Virus record (IMG/VR): IMGVR_UViG_3300032241_000603
Location: 1-49,903 of that record
Source of the DNA: a virus
DNA: 49,903 bases
Reading direction: 5' to 3' (one strand)
The notes beneath the pieces are model-generated. The model searched no databases and had not been told where the DNA came from. It saw only the letters and a list, made by a program, of their open reading frames with translations. Below are positions 31,175-37,683 of this stretch, one piece after another (the stretch's first letter is position 1; each line of letters opens with the position of its first letter). Both the position numbers and the translations under genes were made by a program.

Positions 31175-31200
31175 CCGCAGTTTATCTGCGGCTGTATAAT
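31175..31200 (+). promoter_or_regulatory. 5'-end hairpin and TATAAT element in the core-operon leader
   Basis: CCGCAG (31175-31180), loop TTTAT and CTGCGG (31186-31191) form a 6-bp stem at the predicted 5' end of the late mRNA. A perfect TATAAT follows at 31195-31200 but lacks a recognisable -35 at the right distance. No U-tract follows, so this is not a terminator. A role as mRNA 5' protection is plausible. Confidence 0.5.
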
Positions 31201-31214
31201 TTAGGGCTCAAAAA

Positions 31215-31595
31215 ATGCGTATAAGAGAATTATTAGAAAATAAACATAGACATTTTGATGATGCAAAATTCGTCTCAAAGGACGAAACTGGCGGACATAA
31301 GATTGATTACGACCTAATCGAAGACCTAGCTTTTTTTATGCACGATGATGATGACACATATCGTAGACATGTATTCCCATCAGTAGCAAGATGTTTAGAT
31401 AGACTAGAAGCTAAAAAAACAATCAGCCCTAAGATATTTGCAGATGCCGTAAAAGAAAGTTACAAAAATTATATTAAAAAATTTCCTATTCGCGAACTTC
31501 CTGAAGAACTTGATGATCAACTATTTGCAGAAGTATGTGAAAAACTACACGAAGACTTTAAAAAGCATCATGCCGAAGGCAAATATAAGGATTAA
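31215..31595 (+). CDS. probable internal capsid protein with targeting N-terminus, 126 aa
   Basis: The N-terminus MRIRELLEN resembles T4 capsid-targeting sequences, which end in a (L/I)xE site cut by the prohead protease gp21. Here L6-L7-E8 fits. The rest is charged and helical (HDDDDTYRRHVFPSVARCLDRLEAK) with no catalytic motif that I know. It is the first gene of a nine-gene late operon to 40292. Related short proteins occur in aquatic T4-like phages. The packaging idea is inference from the shared N-termini. Confidence 0.6.
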   Translation: MRIRELLENKHRHFDDAKFVSKDETGGHKIDYDLIEDLAFFMHDDDDTYRRHVFPSVARCLDRLEAKKTISPKIFADAVKESYKNYIKKFPIRELPEELDDQLFAEVCEKLHEDFKKHHAEGKYKD

Positions 31596-31597
31596 TT

Positions 31598-32815
31598 GTG
31601 TTACTAAGGGAGCTATTTTACAGCGAAGCTAAAGCACCTAGTGAAGATGATTCAATGGAACGCTACGGCCGACCATTTAACCACCCAGAACATTTAGTAT
31701 TCTTTAAAGGTTCCGCTGGCACATTAGAAGCACTACAGCATTTTAAAGAAATCGCAGAAGAAAAACCAGGTAAGACTACCATAAGACGAAAGTGGGATGG
31801 TAACCCTCAAGTATATTGGGGCCGTGAAACTAAAAACGGTCCTTTAATTTTGGCAGGACATAATCAATGGGCACGTGGTGTTAAATCTGATAATGCTCAT
31901 GACGTTTATGATTTTATTGCCAATCAGAGTGGCAAGGTAAAGACACCCGAAGAGCAAGAAAAACGCAATCAGTTTGCTACAAACTTTGCAAACTTATATC
32001 CCCTATTCGATGCCGCTACTCCTAAAAACTTTGTAGGATTTGTATATGCTGATAACTTATTCGGAGTTGAGCCGGCTAATCCTAAAAGACTAACGCAACC
32101 TACTGAAGAATATCCAGCAGGTGTATGGGAATTTAGTCCTAATCCTCTTTCGCACACAACCTATCACGTCGATGCCGCTAGTGATTTAGGTAAACGTATA
32201 GCTAGCGCACAGGTAATGGTAGTAGGACATGCTACATTTCCATCGTTTGGCGCCAGTGATAGAGAACAAGTTCCAAAGGATGATTTTAGCGAGTTTAATC
32301 AAACAGCTAACTTAATTGTGCAAGGCCCAATCTATACAGATGAAGCTCCTGCAATTGATACTAGTGCCATTGACAGCATGATTGAATATACTAATCAACA
32401 TGCCGCAGTTATAGATGGATTTATGAACAGCTTGCCTGATCCAGATAAGAATGGAATATTTTATCCTTTCTTTAATCAAATGAGCAATTTACACGCTACA
32501 GGTAAACAAGATTTTAATTCTATTTCAGGTAACACATTTGTTGATTGGATGACTAAGAAAGGTGTTAGTGCTAAGAAACAGCAACACATTATTGCAATGA
32601 CACAGGCACATCCTGGCGGATTAGACGCTATATTCTTCTTAATCAAAGGTATCCGCAACATGAAAGATACTGTAGATGCCGCTATTCAATCACAACCACG
32701 TAAAGAAATATGGGACACACATGGCGAAGGCCATGTTCGTTATGCTCAGAAACAGCATAAATATGGTAACATCAAAATTGTTCCCACAAGTTGGGCTCCT
32801 GGAATAGCAAAATGA
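31598..32815 (+). CDS. DUF6267-like protein with KxDG nucleotidyltransferase-type motif
   Basis: This 405-residue protein starts with GTG and the N-terminal segment MLLRELF shared with its neighbours. RRKWDGNPQVYWGRE (near residue 67) resembles motif I (KxDG) of the DNA/RNA ligase and capping-enzyme superfamily, where the Lys takes the nucleotide. FVGFVYADNLFG and VWEFSPNPLSHTTY could be later motifs. The layout fits the phage family DUF6267, for which no reaction is proven to my knowledge. The C-terminal 150 residues are helical. It overlaps the next gene, another nucleotidyltransferase-type protein, by 4 bp. An RNA/DNA ligase or nucleotidyl transfer activity is inferred from the KxDG motif only. 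Confidence 0.65.
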   Translation: MLLRELFYSEAKAPSEDDSMERYGRPFNHPEHLVFFKGSAGTLEALQHFKEIAEEKPGKTTIRRKWDGNPQVYWGRETKNGPLILAGHNQWARGVKSDNAHDVYDFIANQSGKVKTPEEQEKRNQFATNFANLYPLFDAATPKNFVGFVYADNLFGVEPANPKRLTQPTEEYPAGVWEFSPNPLSHTTYHVDAASDLGKRIASAQVMVVGHATFPSFGASDREQVPKDDFSEFNQTANLIVQGPIYTDEAPAIDTSAIDSMIEYTNQHAAVIDGFMNSLPDPDKNGIFYPFFNQMSNLHATGKQDFNSISGNTFVDWMTKKGVSAKKQQHIIAMTQAHPGGLDAIFFLIKGIRNMKDTVDAAIQSQPRKEIWDTHGEGHVRYAQKQHKYGNIKIVPTSWAPGIAK

Positions 32816-33942
32816 ATTTAAGAGAGTTATTTGAAGCAACACACCACAAAGCAACCGTAGCATTTTGTTTCGGTCGCTTTAATCCTCCACATCAAGGACA
32901 TGCTAAAGTATGGGAAGCAGTTAAACATGCTGGGCAACATTGGTATATTGGAACTAATCCAACTACTATTGGGCCAAACGATCCATTAGACTTTAATACA
33001 AAAACTGCATGGATGACTGCAATTGATCCCGATGTTGCTGGTCATATCCTGGGTGAAACAAGTATTGTAACTCTAGCGGCTAGAATTTATAAAGAAGTAG
33101 GTGACGGAGCAACTATTGCCTACGTTACTGACGAAACTGACTGGGCATGGAGTGGAAAACTTCTAAACGATTATAATGGCAAAGAAAGCAATCATGGTTA
33201 TTTTAACTTTGCTAAAATTATTCATGTGCCAAGCCCCCGTGTTAGTAGCGCAACTGCATTAAGAACTGCCGCTCGTGCAGGAGACATGGACGCTTTTTAT
33301 CAAGCAGCCGGGACTGATCCTAATTTAGAAGTAAATGGTCAACACTATTTTGATACTGTAGTTGCCGCAGTAGGCGCACATCCTGAAAAAGTCAAAAAGG
33401 CCAAGAAAGAAAAAGCTACTCCTGAAAATTTAGGACAAAATCAGCCCGGTATGCAAACCAGCCTAGGTGGGCAATGGGCAGACACTGGTGCTAAATTCCA
33501 TCAGATGGAGCAGTCGGTTAAATATATTAATAATAGGATAAGAGAAATGCGAGCACAAGAATTTATGCGTAAACAACTAGCAGAGGATGTGCCTTGGGCC
33601 GGCAAAGGTGGTGAAAAGCTTCACCACTCACAATTATCTGCAATTAAAAACGCAATGAGTATTCCTAATATTAGTATGAACAAAGCCAACGGAAGTCCAT
33701 ATATGCAGTATAGATTTGGTCTTGCTATGGCCAACCCTGATATGCCTACAGCAGGCGCTATGAGTGGTGATCCATTAATTACTGCCTATACCGATGCAGA
33801 ATTAGAAAAAGTCAAAGCGGCAGCTAAGACCATGAATGCCGGTGCTATAACAAAATTAAGTGATGGTATTAGCGATGAAGCACACGACACATACAAAATT
33901 AGTCCTGTAGCTAAACCTAAAAAGAATCAATACGGTGTATAA
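32812..33942 (+). CDS. HxGH-type adenylyl/cytidylyltransferase-like protein with extra C-terminal module
   Basis: The start is ATG 32812, in the ATGA junction. After the targeting-like MNLRELFEA comes a nucleotidylyltransferase fold of NadM type: GRFNPPHQGH (HxGH at 27-30), PLDFNTKTAWM and the VSSATALR motif in place of ISSTxxR. Such enzymes join a nucleotide to NMN, pantetheine phosphate or similar. Residues about 175-265 are a charged linker. The last 110 residues form a separate module that is also the whole of the next protein, ending in SPVAKPKKNQYGV. The combination suggests an enzyme fused to a virion-type module. The substrate is unknown. Confidence 0.78.
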   Translation: MNLRELFEATHHKATVAFCFGRFNPPHQGHAKVWEAVKHAGQHWYIGTNPTTIGPNDPLDFNTKTAWMTAIDPDVAGHILGETSIVTLAARIYKEVGDGATIAYVTDETDWAWSGKLLNDYNGKESNHGYFNFAKIIHVPSPRVSSATALRTAARAGDMDAFYQAAGTDPNLEVNGQHYFDTVVAAVGAHPEKVKKAKKEKATPENLGQNQPGMQTSLGGQWADTGAKFHQMEQSVKYINNRIREMRAQEFMRKQLAEDVPWAGKGGEKLHHSQLSAIKNAMSIPNISMNKANGSPYMQYRFGLAMANPDMPTAGAMSGDPLITAYTDAELEKVKAAAKTMNAGAITKLSDGISDEAHDTYKISPVAKPKKNQYGV

Positions 33943-34316
33943 TGAGAGCTAAAGATTTTATTGTTGAAAGAACTGGCAAACATCATCCACACCACGACGC
34001 TGTTCATCAAGGCGTCAGTAAGGATAGAGATCCCGGTGGTTATTATCCTAGCTACCATCAGTTGCGCACAGGATTAGCATTAGCTATGGCCGATGGCAGT
34101 AAAGATAAAATAGACATAGATCATGAAAGTTGGATGGGACCATATTGGACACAACATCCTTATACAGAAGTAGAACATAATATGTATAAACAAGCTCGTA
34201 AGGCTATTCCTACAGAACACCATCAAGTATTGCCGTGGGCAAAAAGTGCTGAACCAGATGATACTCATAAAGTGAGCCCTGTAGCCAAGCATCCAAAAAA
34301 TCAACACGGAATTTAA
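33942..34316 (+). CDS. free copy of the C-terminal module of the preceding protein, 124 aa
   Basis: Starts in a TAATG junction. The N-terminus MRAKDFIVE is close to the T4 capsid-targeting form (I7-V8-E9, cleavage site expected after E9). The remainder matches the end of the previous protein in order: a YxxYxxxRxGLAxAMA block, a YTEVE/YTDAE block and the terminal SPVAKHPKNQHGI. It is rich in His (HHPHHDAVHQG), which could bind metal. No enzymatic motif. Probably an internal head protein or scaffold for the enzyme next to it. This is inference. Confidence 0.62.
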   Translation: MRAKDFIVERTGKHHPHHDAVHQGVSKDRDPGGYYPSYHQLRTGLALAMADGSKDKIDIDHESWMGPYWTQHPYTEVEHNMYKQARKAIPTEHHQVLPWAKSAEPDDTHKVSPVAKHPKNQHGI

Positions 34317-34317
34317 T

Positions 34318-34755
34318 ATGGACGAGAAATATCATCTAGCACTTAAGACAGCATTTGCCAGTGAGTATGCATTTGCATTAAAGGCACAAAACTTTCATTG
34401 GAATACTGAAGGTCCGTTATTTTATCAACAGCATTTAATGTATGAAAGAATATACAACGAAGTATACGAAAGTATAGATACCTTTGCCGAACAACTTAGA
34501 GCTTTGCAAATTTATACTCCCGCCAGTTTACAAAAATTTAGTATGCTTTCTAAAGTTGAAGACGAAAATGAAGTTCCAGACTTCCATGGAATGTTAAGTG
34601 AATTACTAGCAGACAGTGAAAAAATGGCTAACATATTCCGTTTTACATTTGATATGGCAGAACAACATGGTGATCATGGTTTAAGTAACTTTTTAGCTGA
34701 TCGTCAAGATGCACATAAGAAGCATAGCTGGATGCTAAGAGCAAGTTTGAAATAA
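34318..34755 (+). CDS. Dps-like ferritin
   Basis: This 145-residue four-helix protein carries the Dps ferroxidase pattern: NFHWNTEGPLF with H27, H39 in the next helix, then D54 and E58 in IDTFAEQLRAL. Dps proteins form 12-subunit shells that oxidise and store iron and protect DNA. No Lys-rich N-terminal DNA-binding tail is visible. It lies within the putative internal-capsid operon, 1 bp after the previous stop, and shares an A with the next start. A phage Dps could protect packaged or injected DNA, or take up iron. The sequence proves only the family. Confidence 0.82.
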   Translation: MDEKYHLALKTAFASEYAFALKAQNFHWNTEGPLFYQQHLMYERIYNEVYESIDTFAEQLRALQIYTPASLQKFSMLSKVEDENEVPDFHGMLSELLADSEKMANIFRFTFDMAEQHGDHGLSNFLADRQDAHKKHSWMLRASLK

Positions 34756-34985
34756 TGGATGAAATAGCACGTCTTAAAAAGTTAGCAGGCATTAACGAGT
34801 TTAAAGGCCTACAACCATACGGCGGTAGCAACATAAGTATAACTGGCACAGAAAAAGCCAAGATTATGCGAGAGCAAAACATACAACCTGGGACTGAAGA
34901 ATGGTTCAAGTTGTGGTTTAGTTTGCCCAAGTTTATGAATGGCGAACGTGCTGTAGGCACTGGATACAGAGGAATAAAAAAATGA
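34755..34985 (+). CDS. small conserved phage protein, 76 aa
   Basis: Coupled on both sides (TAATG before, ATGA after). It contains MDEIARLKKLAGI and the block TEKAKIMREQNIQPGTEEWF followed by KLWFSLP, which I associate with short proteins of aquatic T4-like phages. The function is unknown. No Cys, no membrane segment, net basic. Confidence 0.6.
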   Translation: MDEIARLKKLAGINEFKGLQPYGGSNISITGTEKAKIMREQNIQPGTEEWFKLWFSLPKFMNGERAVGTGYRGIKK

Positions 34986-35761
34986 AAATTAACGATTTAG
35001 TAAACGAAAATGACATGGTCAATTTCTTTAAAGATTTACAAAAGAATAATCCTAAGTTTAAAAATCTAAGAGTTCACGGTGATCCGGAACATGACGAATT
35101 ACGTCGTAAAGATGCCGAAGAACGTGGACGCCGTCTTAGTATGCCTGCTCCAACGCCTAAAGAATTAAGTCACGAAGAAAGACACAAATTAGAACAAGAA
35201 TTAGGACATTTAGAAGCTCAATTTGATCCTTACTATCAATATAGCGATGATCATAGTGTGTATACCAAACATCATAGTCTAGCACAGCGTATTAATAGTA
35301 TCAAACACAGATTAAAACAAAATGTAGCAGAAGATCATGATCAAGGTGAGCGTATGGACGAAATGGCCATGGGCGAACTTAAAAACATCGCTAACAATGT
35401 TAAAAAGATTTATAACATGCTACAACAAGGTCGTCAACTTGACACCTGGGAATACAGTTATATCACTACAGCTAATGATCATTTAACTACAGTTGCCGAA
35501 GTAGTAGCCACTAGCGAGTTAGAAGAATCAGCAAGTGCTGGTGCTACAAGTTCAGCTAACGTAGGAACAGTTGTAAGTCCTCAAATAGCTATAGGTAAAA
35601 AGAATATAGGAAATAAAGGTTATACAGGAAGCCCTGGAAAATCAGGAACTAAAGCACCTAAACCTCCTAAAATTGTCCAAAGAAAAAACAAAGATGGCAC
35701 TGCTAAAAATGGATTAGATGAACCTAATCTATTCGGTGGCGGAAGCATCAAAAGACGCTAA
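34982..35761 (+). CDS. probable internal virion protein, 259 aa
   Basis: The protein starts MKINDLVNEND, a looser version of the targeting-like N-termini in this operon. It is highly charged and helical up to residue 190 with the block ELKNIANNVKKIYNMLQQG, followed by a Gly/Ser/Lys-rich, probably disordered tail ending KRR. The basic tail could bind DNA. No known enzyme motif. The stop TAA is part of the next late motif. Confidence 0.55.
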   Translation: MKINDLVNENDMVNFFKDLQKNNPKFKNLRVHGDPEHDELRRKDAEERGRRLSMPAPTPKELSHEERHKLEQELGHLEAQFDPYYQYSDDHSVYTKHHSLAQRINSIKHRLKQNVAEDHDQGERMDEMAMGELKNIANNVKKIYNMLQQGRQLDTWEYSYITTANDHLTTVAEVVATSELEESASAGATSSANVGTVVSPQIAIGKKNIGNKGYTGSPGKSGTKAPKPPKIVQRKNKDGTAKNGLDEPNLFGGGSIKRR

Positions 35762-35764
35762 ATA
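35757..35764 (+). promoter_or_regulatory. late promoter, GCTAAATA, over a stop codon
   Basis: GCTAAATA contains the TAA stop (35759-35761) of the preceding gene and lies 22 bp upstream of the ATG at 35787. AACGGAG supplies the ribosome site. It gives internal late transcription in the core operon. Confidence 0.5.
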
Positions 35765-35786
35765 CATAAAGATAACGGAGTTTACC

Positions 35787-37334
35787 ATGCAGAATAATTC
35801 AACCAATAAGGCCATTGCTAGTTTGCTAAAATCAGCAAGCTACTCAACAAAGTTGAGTGAACAGCTACAAGAAAATGTAGCATTAGAGCCTTGGGTTCAA
35901 GATAAAATTAACAAGGCAACTGATGCACTAGCCAGTGTCTATCACTATTTAGGTTACGAAACTAAATTCAACGAATTTACAAACGTATTAAAAAATCCTC
36001 AACTAAGTGAAGGTCAACGTGTTGCTTTAGAAAATCGTTTAAATGAAGCTAAAGCTAAAATGAAAGAGCTAAAGAAAGCTCAAGCACAAAAAGTTGACGA
36101 AGAAAAATCATCAACTGGTGGCGAAATTACTCGCACTAAGACTGGCTTACGTCATTCACATAATCCAGATCGTTTTAGTGATGAGCCACACGCCGAAGTA
36201 GCTAGCAAAGTTAAGTCACGCTCTGCCGCTGAAAAGAAAGGCGAGAAGGCCATGGATAAAGCTGACGAGAAAGAATCCAAAGCATGGGGCAAAGCTAATC
36301 CAGGCAAGCAGACTATCATGAAAGGCGGAGTTAAAACAACTAACGAAGCTAAAAAAGATCTTCCAGGTAAACAAGAAAAGATCGATGCAGATCATGATGG
36401 TAAAATTGAAGCCAGCGACCTAGCCACATTACGTGCTAAAAAGAAAAAGATGGACGAAGCTAAGATGACTGCTGGTCAGAAAGCTCACATCCATGCTGTT
36501 GAATACGCCAAGCATCACAAAGCAGGTAACTTAGAAATGGCTATGCACCATAAAGAAGCCTGCGAAGAGTCAGGTGGAAGTATTAGTCATGCTCCTAACG
36601 GCAATTGCATGCACTCTCACCCACACGTTAATCACGGTGCGGCTTATGAGTGTTACACAGCCGGAGCTCCAACACTAACAGCTCCAATGCAAGAAGCTGC
36701 CAAGCCTGATTTCCTAGACATGGATAAAGATGGTAACAAAAAAGAACCTATGAAAAAAGCTGTCAGAGATAACGATAAGAAAGTTAAGAAGACAGAACAT
36801 GAACTAGGTGAAGCTAAGAAAAAAGCTGGTAAAGATTATGACGGTGATGGCAAAGTAGAAAGCCCTAAAGACGAAGTATGGGGTTCACGTGCCAAAGCCG
36901 CTGCCAAAGCAGGTCATCCTTTTAAAGAAGCTGAAGAAAAAACAATGAGTCGTGCCGCTAAAGGTATGATGAAGTATGGCAAAGAAGGAATGAAGGCTCT
37001 TGCTAAAGCTGGTAAAGAAGGTAAAGACTTAGACAAAGTTCGCGACAAATACGACAAGTATGACGAAAGTGCAAAGCCAAGTGCTGGTATGAGCAAAGGT
37101 GAAAAATCTAGTCTAGTTAAAAAAGCTAAATCAGGTGGAGATATCGGTAAACCAGGTAAGAGTTTTGACAAAGTAGCCAAAGCCGCTGGTGGTGGAGAAA
37201 AAGGCAAGAAGATTGCCGCTGCCGCTATGTGGAAAAATGCCGCTAAAGAAAGCGTAGAAACTACTGCACCAGTATTAGCAGAGTCAGCAGAAGTTAGTCG
37301 TCTTAAAGAATTGACAAAACATTTGCTAGGATAA
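35787..37334 (+). CDS. Lys-rich internal virion protein with EF-hand-like loops, 515 aa
   Basis: ATG 35787 is chosen because GGAG precedes it. An upstream frame start at 35718 lies inside the previous gene. The protein is about one fifth Lys and rich in Ala, Glu and Asp. Three Asp-rich loops look like calcium-binding EF-hand or dockerin loops: DADHDGKIEASDL, DMDKDGNKKEP and DYDGDGKVESPKDE. A HSHPHVNHG cluster may bind metal. Residues 330 to the end are basic Ala/Lys/Gly repeats, suitable for DNA binding or a scaffold core. VLAESAE near the end contains an LxE site. The role as head-core or internal protein is inferred. Confidence 0.62.
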   Translation: MQNNSTNKAIASLLKSASYSTKLSEQLQENVALEPWVQDKINKATDALASVYHYLGYETKFNEFTNVLKNPQLSEGQRVALENRLNEAKAKMKELKKAQAQKVDEEKSSTGGEITRTKTGLRHSHNPDRFSDEPHAEVASKVKSRSAAEKKGEKAMDKADEKESKAWGKANPGKQTIMKGGVKTTNEAKKDLPGKQEKIDADHDGKIEASDLATLRAKKKKMDEAKMTAGQKAHIHAVEYAKHHKAGNLEMAMHHKEACEESGGSISHAPNGNCMHSHPHVNHGAAYECYTAGAPTLTAPMQEAAKPDFLDMDKDGNKKEPMKKAVRDNDKKVKKTEHELGEAKKKAGKDYDGDGKVESPKDEVWGSRAKAAAKAGHPFKEAEEKTMSRAAKGMMKYGKEGMKALAKAGKEGKDLDKVRDKYDKYDESAKPSAGMSKGEKSSLVKKAKSGGDIGKPGKSFDKVAKAAGGGEKGKKIAAAAMWKNAAKESVETTAPVLAESAEVSRLKELTKHLLG

Positions 37335-37338
37335 TTCC

Positions 37339-37683
37339 ATGGACATGAAGCGCATATTACAGGCTGTCGATAGTGTTGCTACAAAGCCTGTAGTAGGCGC
37401 TAATGACATGGCTAAATTTTTATCTATTGTAGATAAAAATGCAAGTGTCCAAGTATTGAAAGAAGGAACAACTCCACACAAAGTTTCTTTGCCTGTGCAA
37501 ATGGCAATGCAACATTATCAAAAGCCTAAAGAAGAAACTGTTAAGCGCCCTTCATTAATGCGTAATTATATGGAAACGGTTGAAGAGGAAGAAGCAGAAG
37601 AAGAGGCAATTCGCGAACAGCGCATCCGCATGTATAGCCAACAAATTGCTGAACGTGTGCTAGCTAATAGGAAAAGAAAATGA
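37339..37683 (+). CDS. conserved phage protein of the core operon, 114 aa
   Basis: The start MDMKRILQAVDSVATKPVVG and the block ANDMAKFLSIVDKNA are typical of short proteins in aquatic T4-like phages. The second half is charged with a Glu run (EEEEAEEEA) and ends basic. It overlaps the next gene by 4 bp (ATGA). Unknown function, probably head-associated by context. Confidence 0.58.
   Translation: MDMKRILQAVDSVATKPVVGANDMAKFLSIVDKNASVQVLKEGTTPHKVSLPVQMAMQHYQKPKEETVKRPSLMRNYMETVEEEEAEEEAIREQRIRMYSQQIAERVLANRKRK

Noticed and set aside
31175-31191. Rho-independent terminator after the 202-aa gene
   Set aside because: The stem has no following U-tract and lies downstream of a late promoter core, so it is read as a leader hairpin.
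32791-32811. Upstream ATG for the HxGH protein
   Set aside because: It lies within the end of the previous gene. ATG 32812 gives the MNLRELFEA start matching the neighbours and the ATGA junction.
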